This document shows, one piece after another, positions 10,763 to 21,764 of a stretch of 64,000 bases of DNA (position 1 is its first letter; every line of letters begins with the position of its first letter). The stretch is taken from assembly GCF_018294505.1 (NCBI RefSeq), contig NC_057808.1, positions 222,597,325-222,661,324 on the forward strand, written 5' to 3'. Below the pieces are notes generated by a model. It saw only the letters and a list, made by a program, of their open reading frames with translations. It was not told the DNA's origin and did no database searches. Made by a program: the position numbers and the translations under genes. This DNA comes from Triticum aestivum (taxonomy: Eukaryota; Streptophyta; Magnoliopsida; Poales; Poaceae).

Positions 10763-11555
10763 ATGGCGTCGATAAGGAGATTCTCTGACACTGAGAAGGA
10801 GAAAATCCCCAGCGAGGAGCAGGGGCCACTTCTGCCGAATAAGAGGTTCGGCTGCTCCCGCGATGTTGGTGTGAGGCTGGAGGGGACGAGGCCTTGGTAC
10901 GAGCAGCCTCCTCCTGGCTACCCGCTGCCCTTGTACGCCCAAGTGCAAGGCTCCGGAGGAGGAGGCAGCGCCCCGAGCTGCTCACGCTGCGGCCATGGTT
11001 GCCACGCTGTGGTTGCACGAGCCTCCGGCCCACGAACCCACGTCGAGGGCTCCTCGCGCGAGTTCGTGGTATGGGCGGTGATGCCACCACGCACATGGAT
11101 CAAGCTTGCGTGGTTCTTTGCCGAAGAGATGCCGCCGAGAGGGCCGCTCGAGCTGTGGTTGCAGCACGGCGAGTGCAGCATGACGGCAACGGGGGTGGAG
11201 GTTGAGGTCGTCTCCCCGGGCAAGATCTTCATGACTCCTAGATGGGGCGAGGTCGCCCGCACTTGCCGCGCGGAGGGGGCCCTCGCCATCCACGATGTTC
11301 TTCAAGGTCTTCAACGAGGAAGGCCGCCGCCTGGAGTGCTGCCCTGGAGGGGGCCGCCTGGATGGCGCAACAGCAGGCGCCGAGCCCGCCCCCGGCCCTG
11401 CCGGCAGTTCCTCCAGCAGCAGCGGCGGCTCCTGGGAGTCCAGCGAATCTCCCGAGCCTGACGAGTCTCCGGAGATGAGCGATGACAGCTACGTGCCACC
11501 GAGCTCTCGTCGTGCCCGGAGCGCGGCAGCGGCGTCTGCTCGTCGTCGTCGATGA
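10763..11555 (+). pseudogene. Antisense ORF of element E, B3-like C-terminal part
   Basis: The ORF starts MASIRRFSDTEKEKIPSEEQ. After about 100 low-complexity residues comes PPRTWIKLAWFFAEEM, PLELWLQHGECSM, then VEVEVVSPGKIFM and WGEVARTCRAEGALAIH. A short out-of-frame deletion near 11293 shifts the frame; the other frame resumes with MFFKVFNEEGRRLECC and ends in a Ser/Glu-rich tail with an arginine-rich C-terminus, stop at 11553-11555. The order of a 'GK.F..P.W...AR..' strand, a 'EGALAIH' turn and 'FKVFNEEGR' resembles the end of a plant B3 DNA-binding domain, by eye only. It lies on the strand opposite gag-pol, between the 3' LTR and tandem repeats, with its own TATA box. Function unknown; it could regulate the element or bind its DNA. 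Confidence 0.5.
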
Positions 11556-11840
11556 TCTGGATGGGGCTGGCGTCGGCCCCTCGTGGCCCACTGTTGATGA
11601 TGGCGTCGGCGGTGACGCCCGTAGCTAGGACCCCTGAAGTTTTTCTTCTTTTGTTCCCTGCGAGGAATCGGAACGAACCCCGTGGGTGTATGTAAAGAAC
11701 CTATAATGCTTTTGCCCCGATGTTTATTATTCATACTTCTAGGCTGTGGTTGCGTATCTTGCTTTGGCATTGTTCCCCCTTTTCATCCTTGTGGTAGCTT
11801 ATCGCTCTACGCCGGCAGGTCCCAGTCCCCAGGCAGGCTT

Positions 11841-12320
11841 CAGTCGTCGCTGGTATGCCAGGTCGCGATGCCATGGTCAAGGCCAGGAGGTGAGCGGCCC
11901 AAGGTCCGGTAAGAGCTGTTGAGGCGCGATGCTCAAGAGGTCCCCTTTAGCATGCAAGTAGCGTCCCGAAGGCAAAAAAGGAAGGCGGCACTGCCGGAGC
12001 AAGGCTACCCGAACCAAAAATTCCAATTGCGATGTCGTGCTAACGCGAATATGTGACTTATATTGTCGAGCCCAAGGTGGTTCCTTGTACAGCATCTGAT
12101 TCGCGCTTCAGCAGCAGTGTTACTGGGTGAGGCTCACGCCGGCTTCCCCCTTCCTTGCTCATCTAAGTGCTCTGTATCCTCGGGTCCCGACCCTTGAGCA
12201 AGCTCAGCCGCCGCTGGTATGACAGGTCGCGATGTCGTGGTCAAGGCCAGGGGTGAGGGCTGGAGAGTCAGTAGGAGCTCCTGAGGCGCGATGCTCAAGA
12301 GCCCCCCTTTAACACGCAAG
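11841..12320. repeat. Tandem repeat, period about 364 bp, two units
   Basis: TGGTATG followed by CAGGTCGCGATG occurs at 11851 and again at 12215. GAGGCGCGATGCTCAAGAG follows in both, at 11921 and 12282, then CCCTTTA and CATGCAAG or CACGCAAG. The units are clearly related but diverged. Confidence 0.75.
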
Positions 12321-12710
12321 CAAATCACGCGAAAGGAGGGCGACCGGCGAGGCCACCAGTAGCCAAGCTCCAGAGGTCCCTGCGGGTTAGTTCGAGGGGA
12401 GAATACAACCCGTAATCGCGTTTGCTGTCCTGCGGCTGATCTTTCCGCAAGAAGATGAAGGCACTCAGGATCTGCTGAGGTGACGTGCGCGGGGCGGCCG
12501 CGAGCCAGAGCTCGATCTCTCAGGTTTGTCAGCGTTGCAGGGACGGACCCGAGCACAAGCATCGTGCCAGCATGTGTAGCCCCCATTGTGGGATGAGCAA
12601 GAGGCCGGTCAGCAACGCGGGAGGTCGTGAAGGGCAACAGGAAAGCAGGTGATAATTATAAAGTAACTCATGGGGGGAGGCAAGCTAGCTCAGGTAAATG
12701 CGATACATGC

Positions 12711-12849
12711 CACAGGGACGGACCCATGCGGCCTGGGGATGATGCAGCCCGAGGGGCGCCCCCAACAGAGTAAGCTAGAGATGCAAAAGGTTACGTGTCG
12801 CAGGGATAGGCCCGCGCGACCTGGGGATGATGCAGCCCGAGGGGCGCCC
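12711..12849. repeat. Tandem repeat, period about 88 bp, two units
   Basis: CTGGGGATGATGCAGCCCGA followed by GGGGCGCCC is present at 12732-12760 and 12821-12849, with similar sequence on the left (CAGGGACGGACCC and CAGGGATAGGCCC). Confidence 0.85.
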
Positions 12850-12949
12850 CAACTGAATAAACCAGAAAATGTCACCTGGCCCCATTGCTGAAGAGGTGTT
12901 GAAGTAGCTGAAGACGCATGCCGAAGAAGTTGCTCCTCATGAGCCACCT

Positions 12950-13760
12950 GAGTCCAGAGCCTCGGGAGGCTTTGGGGGCCCAGGAGGCTCATGAAGAACC
13001 GTCGCCATCTCCACCAGGACTGTGTGATGCCTAGCCTCCTGAGCCGCCAAAACGCTCTGAAGGTGGCGCTGGAAGGTGACAGCCGCGTTCGGCAGGCCGA
13101 ATGGCATGCGAACATAGCTGTGAGGCGGACCCTCGCACTAACCAACGCGCGAAGGACAGAAACACTCCTGGGATGCGGCCCTGTTGAGCCCTGGGATGTT
13201 GACGCAGACGCGCAGCTCGTCATCCTCGCCAGGACAAGGAGCTGCGCCAGGTGGTGGGCGGCGGTCGCCGCGCATGGTTCTCGCCTCTATAAGCTCCTCA
13301 GTCGCCTTGGTGATGAACTCCTGAGCACATGGCACTCCATGCCTTGTGCCCTCATGAGGGAAGCGTGCGATGAAGCATGCCTCCACGTGGTGCCCGAGCG
13401 CCTCCCTCATTACATTGGCTAAGTCAGAGGCCCTCCAGAAGAGAGCCCCTAAGCCCAGCCTGAGGAGGGCACCGGGCGCACCTTCCTATGCGATAAATGG
13501 AGGCGCCCATGCCGTGGGCGCAGGTCCTGAGGTGGTGCCGCTAGAGACACCGCTCTCCTGAGGCTCTTGACAGCACAACCGCTTCTTCTTCTTGGGGACA
13601 ACCTTAGGAGGGTAGGTGGCACCTTAGTTGTCTAGGTCTTCGGCCGCCGCAGCCTGGTAGGCGCGCTCGAGAGAGCACATCACATCTTTTTCCTCGCAAG
13701 CGACTGTGATGATGCCGCAGCTCCCTGGCATTTGAGGACATTGTAACCATGATGGGTCAC
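12950..13760 (-). pseudogene. Element E: post-protease and reverse transcriptase remnant
   Basis: On the minus strand the region right of F's LTR reads THHGYNVLKCPGSCGIITV, the stretch that normally follows gypsy protease. Lysine-rich and low-complexity sequence comes next, then an RT start LRVCVNIPGLNRA and CFCPS. A stop follows, and then SYVRMPFGLPNAAVTFQRHL. The segment between 'PLPR' and 'YVRMPFG', which holds the FLDAYSGYHQI motif in intact RTs, is missing, and the catalytic YVDD block is not recognisable after 'TFQRHL'. Several stops and frame changes are present. No RNase H or integrase follows, so E depended on other elements or lost these parts. Confidence 0.7.
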
Positions 13761-14239
13761 TGTCGGTGTCAAAACCAGCGGATCTCGGGTAGGGGGTCCC
13801 GAACTGTGCGTCTAGGATCGATGGTAACAGGAGACAGGGGACACAATGTTTACCCAGGTTCGGGCCCTCTCTATGGAGGTAATACCCTACTTCTTGCTTG
13901 ATTGATCTTGATGAATATGAGTGTTACAAGAGTTGATCTACCACGAGATCGTTATGGCTAAACCCTAGAAGTCTAGCCTATGAGTATATGGTAATGAATC
14001 TGTCCTATCCTGACTCTGCCCTCCGGTTTATATAGACACCAGAGAGATCTAGGGTGACATGAGGTCGGTTACATAGGAGGGAATATTCATAGTCGGTCGC
14101 CTAGCTTGCCTTCCACGCCAAGTAGAGTCCAATCCGGACACGGGTATAGTCTTCGGTCTTCGTGTCTTCACAGCCCATCAGTCCGGCCCATGGATAACAG
14201 GTCCGACGCCCGAGGACCCCTTAGTCCAGGACTCCGTCA
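13761..14239 (-). repeat. Element F 3' LTR
   Basis: 479 bp, complete, from TGTCGGTGTC to ACTCCGTCA on the plus strand. The TATA-like TATATAAACC on the minus strand near 14027-14036 is kept. Confidence 0.9.
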
Positions 14240-14668
14240 GTAGCCCCTGAACCTGGCTTCAATGACGAGGAGTCCGGCGCGCAGTTTGTCTTCGGCATTG
14301 CAAGGCGGGTTCCCCTTCTTCCGAGCTTCCAAGATAGTCTTCGGACGTGATGATTGTATCCGGACCTGTTACACACCATGCACAACCGCAGAGAGAATAT
14401 ATATATTCCACACGAGTTCCATCCGCTGACAGCTTCCGGCAACGTGATATCACGCCTGTCCGGTCATAATTTCGAACCGTTGTTCTTCTGCCATCCCACG
14501 TTTCAAAACGCGGTTGCTACTGGCATGTCTTGTCGAAGCAGAGATCGTGTCCCCTTATTGCGGGATTCTCATCAATGCGGGCATGGGTAACCCAACCGTG
14601 CCGTTTACACGGCCCTTGGGAATAGGCGAGTTTAAGGCGAGTAGAGAGGCTTTTGACATTCGCGACCT
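14240..14668. other. Element F region between 3' LTR and antisense promoter
   Basis: About 430 bp with no gene. GTAGCCCCTGAACC follows the LTR end and on the minus strand contains the polypurine-like GGTTCAGGGGCTAC before the LTR. Confidence 0.5.
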
Positions 14669-14677
14669 CTATAAGGG
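14669..14677 (+). promoter_or_regulatory. TATA box of the antisense gene of F
   Basis: CTATAAGGG lies about 118 bp before ATG 14787, with a C/T-rich leader (CTTCTTCCACCCACGCCC) beginning 20-30 bp downstream. It faces away from the LTR and opposite to gag-pol. Confidence 0.55.
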
Positions 14678-14786
14678 GGTAAGGACTACCTTCTTCCACC
14701 CACGCCCTTTCTCTTCCTCAGCCCTTCCGTCCTTGAGCTCCAGCGCCCAAGCCTTAGCTTCTCTTGTTCGAGAAAATACTCCAAAG

Positions 14787-17700
14787 ATGTCCGGATCCGG
14801 AGCTGGAGGTAAGTGGATGGCCTCTTCCGTCAAGAAGAAGGACATCAAGGAGCTCCGGGAGGCCGGGTATCTGGCCAAAGAGATCGCTCATCGACTCCCG
14901 GCCAGGGGACAGATCATCCCCACTCCCGAGCCCCACGAGAGGGTTGTGTTCCTTACACATTTTGTCCACGGGCTTGGGTTCCCTCTTCACCCATTCGTCT
15001 ACGGGTTGATGTTTTACTATGGGCTGGATTTTCATGACCTAGCCCCCAACTTCATCCTCAACATTTTGGCGTTTATCGTCGTTTGCGAGGCTTTTCTCCG
15101 CATCCCGCCTCACTTCGGCCTGTGGCTGAAGACCTTCAATGTGAGGCCGAAGGTAGTGCGCGGTCAACAACCAGAGTGCGGAGGCGCCATGGTAGGCAAG
15201 ATGCCCAACGTCACCTGGAGGCTCGTTCGCGGAGACGGTGAAGGGGTGGCAATCGGGGTAGTTTTATATCACTGAGCCACGCGACGCCAACTGGGTGGCG
15301 GCCCCCGAATTCCGATCCAGAATCCCGATGCGGCTCACTTCTTGGCAAGAGCGGGGCCTAACCTGGGGTCCCTTGGCCGAGCTGACAGGGCTCTAGACGT
15401 GCATCCAGAACATGATAGAGAACAAGATCAAACTTTTCACCGTAGTCCAGGTTATGCTTGTTCGTCGGGTCCTTCCGTGCCAACGCCGAACTTATAGTTT
15501 GTGGGCGTTCGAGCCGGCCAAGCATCAGACGCTACTGGAGCTCTTCGGCACAATGCATGAAGAAATCTGGAAGGTGCTCTTCAAGGCCGGCGAGACGCCA
15601 CCGCCTGTGACTGAAGACCGCGGGCTTAGCTTAAAGCGCCAACCCAATCCGGTCAGTTCCTTCAATGTTTTCAAGGAGTACCCCCTACTAGCATATTTTG
15701 AGGGAAAACTTAAGCTTCCTTCCTCTATTTTCAGGCCTAGATTAAGTTGGCCGAGAAGATTAACTGTCCGGCTCCGCTACCTGAGGACCAGGTATTTCCA
15801 TTATTGGAGAAGATGATGTTCCCCGCGCCTTATGAGGTGCCGGAGAAGACGGATAAAAAGGCGGCCCAAGGGGCCAAGAAGGACCTTCGCTGGAGAAGCA
15901 CTCTGGACGAGACGTCCGAAAGAGAGACTTCCTCTTCGTCCACTGACGGTGGCGATGAAGAGGAAGAAGAAAACGACTCCCCTCCCGTAGCGGGGAGGAA
16001 GAAGAGAGCGGCCCCCACAAGCCCGGAGGCGGAATCTCCTAAAAGGGTTAAAGCTCCCTCGCGGATAACTCCGCATGGGACGTCGACAGCAGTCCGAAAC
16101 GACCTCGCCGGACCAAGCCTCGGGCCGCTTCGTAAGTACCAGAATTCACAAAAGTCTGGCCTTCCTGGTTTGTAATATTGACACATTGTAAACTTTTGTC
16201 ATTGCAGTCCGGCGCGCGGTGACTCCCCGCGATCCTCGACAGAGGATTCGCTGGACACAGAGGAGATGGCTAGCATATCTCCGCCACCTGCCCATTCCGT
16301 CTCACCCAGGGGTGATGACGAGGTGGTGTCCAAAAAGGCCTTCCCAGGCCGGGGGAGGTTCCAGAGATCATCGGGGTGATGCCCCAGGATGGCTCCTCGG
16401 CCACCGGACACACGGGGGAAAAAGCCCCCATGGAGACTGGTGAGAGGGTTCGAGTTCCCTTCGGACCTCAGCCGGATACCATTCCGGAAATCTATACAGC
16501 TCCGGGGTCCAGTGAACGGCATTCCCCCCAAGGAGGGAGCGTGCCTGTTCCACCGGTGACCTCTTTCCAACCAGAGGCACCGGATAATCTGCTGGAGGCG
16601 CTGCGAGGCGCCTCTATTGTGGATGAGCATCGTGTCCTTATGGACACGGTAATAGAGAAGGTTCAGTTCGCTAAAAGCGGACTGACTGAAGCCTGCACTA
16701 GCCTACTAGGAGGCTTTGAGGTAAGTAATGTGATTATAGGAAAAATACCACCGTATAGACAGTAGCCCCTGATACTCTGTTTGGTGTTCGGGAAGAAAAG
16801 CCTAACAGAGGATCAAAAAATCACAGGAGTCTAACATGAGTTGTCTATGTGAATAAGCAGGTATCGCTACAGGCTGCCACTGCTCATGCTGCGGAGGTCT
16901 CCGGACTGAAGAAGAAATTGGAGCGGGCCGAGGAGGAGCTCGGCCATGTGAAGAAGCAGTTGGAGGATAACCAAGGTATGCGGTAACCCGTGGGTACATT
17001 TCGAAAAAATGAATAGTCCAACCGGACTGAAAGTGTCATAATCTTTATTAGGGGCCGCGGCCGAGGTGGCAACCCTGAAGAAGGCACTGGCCGAGGCCGA
17101 GGACAAAGCTGCCAGGGAGCGCGTCTTGCACGAGAAGCACGAGACCCGGGTTGGCGAGGCGCAGCAACAGCTCCAGGGCGCGATAGAAAATTCGAGGCCC
17201 TGGAGCGCGATTGTAAGGTGCAAGAGGCCGAATTGGCAAAGGCTCGCCAGAGCGCTCAGGATGCGCGAGCCGAAGCTCAGAGCACCCTGTAGGAGATTCA
17301 GGTGGCCCAACAGATTGCAACGGGTAAGTCCTTCACCATGCTAAGCAAGTATGTAGAATTAACGTTCCTTGTACTTATCCTGAATTTCGGTTTCCCAGGG
17401 GCATTTATAGGTCTACCGCACAGTGTGTCGGATGCGGCCGAGCATTATAGGGCCGAGGAAGGGATGTCCACGGAGAAGCTGTTCTGGTCCCAATATCTGG
17501 GATCCGAACATCCGGTACCCTTCAGCGACCAGCTAAAGCAGTTGGTCGAGCTGCACCGGTTGGCAGAGTTAGCCATGCAGGACTTTATAGTCCGGCTGTG
17601 GCCTGCCGATCCCATACCCGGCAGCTATTTCGGACTTGTGCGGCGGCTCGTGAGTGCCTGTCCGCGGATCGAAGACGTGAAGCGGTCGGTCTGCATTGAA

Positions 17701-17883
17701 GGTGCACGTATGGCTTTTTCCTGCGTCAAGACGCATTGGGCGAAGCTAGATGCCAAGAAGCTGATGACCGAGGGGCCGCCGGAGGGCAAGGAGCATCGTC
17801 GACCCGAGCACTATTTTGATGGTGTCCTGGAGGGGTCCCGCCTTGCGGTGGAGCAGTGTTTGAAGGATATCATATTCCCATGA
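14787..17883 (+). pseudogene. Antisense six-exon gene of element F, transposon-domain coiled-coil protein
   Basis: Exon 1 (14787 to about 15640-15680) starts MSGSGAGGKW. It contains ERVVFLTHFVHGLGFPLHPF, a hydrophobic LAPNFILNILAFIVVCEAFL and HFGLWLKTFNV, the pattern I associate with the plant 'putative gypsy type transposon' domain (Pfam Transposase_28). Later exons at about 15735-16131, 16208-16720, 16861-16975, 17052-17323 and 17399-17883 are bounded by GT and AG. Donors include GTAAGTACC, GTAAGTAATG and GTAAGTCC. Exon 2 is Glu/Ser-rich with basic patches, exons 4 and 5 form a long coiled coil (LKKKLERAEEELGHVKKQLE), and exon 6 ends VEQCLKDIIFP before the stop. It is broken: a one-base shift near 15255, TAG near 15393, TAG near 15738 and a frame problem near 16375. 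It reads opposite to gag-pol. Role unknown. Confidence 0.7.
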
Positions 17884-19129
17884 GAACATATGTATTTTCT
17901 TGCCCTGTGATATGAAACAAAGATGTTATGTAATATAATGTTGATGATTTTGAATTTTACCTCCTGTGCGGCTGTTTATTAAATCTGAGGGATGACCAGT
18001 CGTCGGCTTCAGCCCCCACGTAGATAGTACGGGGGTGTTCGGGATAAATCTAAACACTCTTTACTCCACATTCTGGTCCTTAAAGGAGGTGTTTAGCACA
18101 ACGAACAAGGCAATCAGACTATGCGGCCTTTACCGCCCTCACTTAGCCAAAGGAGTTTGACAGTTTAATAAAGTTTGGCGAAGCCCTGGTTTTCGGAAGG
18201 CCGAATTAGGGGCGCTATACACGCCAAATCGGAAGAACCGATTCTTCGCAAGAAGTGGGAAAAATCGCCAACTATTTGGAACCTCACGAACAGCTGACCG
18301 GCTCTCGCCGCATCATGACAGTCAGTTTTCGGCTTTCTCTACTGAGGTGCTCGTCCAGAAGAACCGGGACACAATCGCATTAGTTCTCCCTTTACTACCC
18401 TAGCCGATATAGCGGAACGTAAGGTAGTAAGCACAGGAGCCGAGCAACCCAACTATTGACCAAAGACATGATTCGGAGCCGATGCATATAACGCTATAAG
18501 TTCGGGGTGCCGAACTGTACTGAAAAAGTGTTCGGACTTTTATTGTCGTGATGCGGGGTATAATGAAGCCCCTGGCGTATTAGTACGTACCATGATGTAC
18601 GTGTGCAAAGAGTGATAGATACTGAGGTGAGGAAACGGAAAAGATTGAGTAATGAGCTGACGCCACCATTTATTCACCTTTGTGATGTAATCAGTACGTC
18701 GAGGCGTACTTTGTACCAGTAATGCGATAAGCAAGTAAGGCTATTTAACATGCTGTAACCAAGGGCGAGCTGCATGCGGGTATGTAAAACAAGTATATTA
18801 AGCATTCTCTAAAGACCACCTGGGGGTTCCCTCGTACGCCAGAGCTTGTTGCCTCCTTGGTGTGTTCTGCAAACGGGTCGTCCACATAGACCTTGAAAAA
18901 GAAAAGAAAAACCCGTAAAAAGGAAGAGCAGAAGCGTGCGAATCCCAGGGTCTATCAAGCCGTACTGTGGATCGCGAGCGAGTTGTGCCTCTGTCCGTAC
19001 CCATGGCGTTTCGAGTGCGTAATTTAAATGCGCGTGGTACTAACACCATTGCCTCATGGACGGAGGCCAAATTGCTAGTTTGGCTTGTGACGAGCCGAGT
19101 TGTCCTGCTGCAGTGTAGTCCGGACCCTC
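17884..19129. other. Element F central noncoding region
   Basis: The first part is the 3' end of the antisense gene (AT-rich DNA at 17885-17960 would suit polyadenylation). The rest has no gene on either strand. CCCTC at 19125-19129 is the left target duplication of solo LTR G. Confidence 0.6.
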
Positions 19130-21759
19130 TGTAACATCCCAAATTTTCAATTTGGAATGTTATACATTAGATCATCATTGCATATCATATTTTATTGCAT
19201 TTTGGTTTGATCCTAGAAATTCTACGCAACTCAAGGACCCACGGAGAGAGTTGGGGATTTCGTTATTTTCGTATTTGAGATTTATCAAATTTTGAAAATA
19301 GGATCATTTGGTTTTATTTATTTTATCCTCAATTATTCCAATTATAAAAATATGAGAGAGGGAATAAAATGACTTTCCCAAAATATAGGAATATTGAAGA
19401 TTTAATAAAAAAATCAAATACGATTTTATTTCGGAGTTTTCGGATATTTTATTTGAATTTAGGAAAATGTGCGTTTTTCAAAATTGCATTTAGGCCCCAA
19501 ATAAATATTCATCTTGTCCGGCTTGATTTTAGAAGCCGGGGAAAATTTATTTCGGGATTTTCGGAGTCCATTTGGTATTTCTTTTAATCGTTTTTTCTGC
19601 GTGTAATTATTAAAAAAAACGAAACCGACTATGGGCCGTAACTGGTCAGGACTCCACCTGACCAGGGCTTTATATAGCGCCGAGCCGGCCCAGCCCGAGG
19701 CCAAACCCTAGCCGCCTAGAGCCCCCTGCCGCCCCAGCCCGACCCCGCCGTCGCCCCTCGCCGCCGCCGCGCCGACGCCGCCGCCGCCGCGCCGACGCCG
19801 CCGCCGCCGCCCCTCGCCGTCCCGCCGCCGCCGCCGGATCTCGTCGCCGGAGCCGCCGCCTCGCCGGAGCCGGTGGTAGCCGCCGGTTTTCTCGCGAAAA
19901 ACCGTTCAGTTTTTCCGCGGTTTTCGTCGTTTTTTTAGATCCTTTTTTTAGATCGGTTTTTTTCGGTTTAGGTTAATTAGCAAGCGTTCGCTCGGTCGTT
20001 CATTTTATTGAACGCGTTCGTCGTTTAGCTCCAGTTAACGAACGTTCGTTCGTTAATCTGTTCGACGTTTTTCTTTTCTCGGATTTATTCCGCGATTTTT
20101 CTGATCGCGATTTCTGATCAGATTTTCGAACTAGTATAACTTTTCGCTCGTTTATCGGAATCAGGCGATTCAAGCGCCTAGAGTTTCGTCTCGAAATTCT
20201 CTTTCTGTTTAACCAACTCAAACAAGTTTTCTGTTTCTGTAAAATTTGACCTAGGTCCAGATTAGTAAACGAAGTTTGTTTCTTTCGTCGTTTGACTTTC
20301 GTTGCTTCGTTCGATTTGAATCTTTTTGCAAACCGGAGTTCTTAAGTTGAACTTTCTGGTTAGTTCTCTTATTTGAGTTTTACCCGTGCATTAGATGAGT
20401 ACTTATTGTTTGTTTGTTTGTTTACGATAGAGTACCCGAGTGCGCCGCTTGCTACTTCGAATCGCTAGGTTTCGCAGATCATCAGCAAGGCAAGTAACAC
20501 TTTGATCATACCCCTTTTACTATCCAGTTTTATTGCATTAGATCAATCCTTAACATTGCATGATTAGGATCTAATTAAATTGTGGGTATTGGGAAGTAGA
20601 AGAGGTAGTACCTATCACCTGTTTCATTATCAAACCTTTGGGAGTTACTTCTACGTTTGCTTATATTGCTATGCTATGCTTGTAGATGTGGATTGGGTTT
20701 GAGAGATATTCACGACAGATGTGAGATTGTTAATTAATGGTTTACTTAAGGTGGCAACTAAAACTCACATCTGGGTGGATTGAGGGACCTGGGTATTCCA
20801 GGATTGCATGTTTTTCTTTTTGGACCGCCACCCAGGTTCAAAGGGATCATGAGATTATTCATGCTAGAAACTTCCGTGTGCAGCCACAAGCTATTATGGG
20901 CTCTAGCATAGTTGATTAAGTTGTGTGAACTCTTACAGTGGTAGACTAGCAGATGTAGGGGATGTAGGTGTACCGGTCTACCCATCGTAAGGTGCTAACG
21001 CTTCTGAAAGACTGTGTCTCGGTCATCCGTTTCTCAAACATCATGTAGTGCGAGAATCAAGCGGAGGCGATCGAGTCTTGTGGGGAAAAGTGCGCAAACC
21101 TCTGCAGAGTGTACAATCTAATCATGGTTAGCCGTGTCCCCGGTTATGGACATCTTGAGTATCTAGTACTTGGATTATCATGTGAATCTCGTCATGTTAC
21201 TTTAATTAATCTTGTTGGGTTAATGATGATACTTAATTGAGATTGAGATGCTGTCAACCATCTCAATGTTTAACAACCACCATGATAGTTAAATAAAATT
21301 TATTCCTTTGCAGTAGGGAAAAACTGGCTTTTCGCAAAACTGTAACCATAGAGCTTTCTACCAGCCATATATGCATGTAGTATAGCATTATTATGTTCAT
21401 TATTCTCTATGTGTTACATTGCCAGCATATTCCATGTGCTGGCCCGTTTCTGGGCTGCAACGTTTCATGTTGCAGACTTTTCAGACGACGAGTAAGGTGC
21501 CTTAGGTCGTGGTCTTATACTCAGTGATGCCGTTGGAGTTGATGGACTCACTATTCTTCCAAGTCTTCCCCTGTTATCGTATTAGATGGCCTTAAGCCAT
21601 ATTTATCATACTTATTCTCTTTTGAGATATTCGTTGTAATAAGTGTGTGATTGCTACTCTGTTATAAATCCTCCATTTGTACTGTGCGTGTCAGCATTAC
21701 TGATCCAGGGATGACACTGGTGCATAGCAGCACCGACTGTTTGAGGTCTGGTCGCTACA
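19130..21759 (+). repeat. Element G: solo LTR, 2.6 kb, nested in F
   Basis: Starts TGTAACATCCC and ends GGTCGCTACA, with perfect 5 bp duplications CCCTC at 19125-19129 and 21760-21764. A TATA-like TTTATATAG lies near 19669-19677, followed by a GC-rich leader with CCG repeats. No reading frame of note. As it lies inside F, which lies inside E, it is the third level of nesting. The architecture (TGTAAC start, TATA about 0.5 kb in, GC-rich leader, long AT-rich tail) resembles LTR L at 53821. Confidence 0.9.
19745..19865. repeat. CCG-rich microsatellite in solo LTR G
   Basis: Imperfect CCG/GCC repeat, including two direct copies of CGCGCCGACGCCGCCGCCGC. It lies in the transcribed leader of the LTR. 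Confidence 0.8.
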
Positions 21760-21764
21760 CCCTC

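Larger units (their letters stand above)
11556..12950. other. Element E 3' noncoding region with tandem repeats
   Basis: About 1.4 kb with no believable gene. It holds the 3' end of the antisense gene (T-rich DNA around 11640-11760) and two sets of degenerate tandem repeats listed separately. Confidence 0.6.

Noticed and set aside
12134..13223. Two minus-strand open frames of about 170 codons
   Set aside because: One covers tandem repeats; the other is the wrong phase of the RT remnant, whose true peptides (YVRMPFGLPN) lie in another frame.
13761..14239. Possible intact target duplication around element F
   Set aside because: GTCAC is on the left only; the right side is deleted through the LTR end, so no duplication can be shown.
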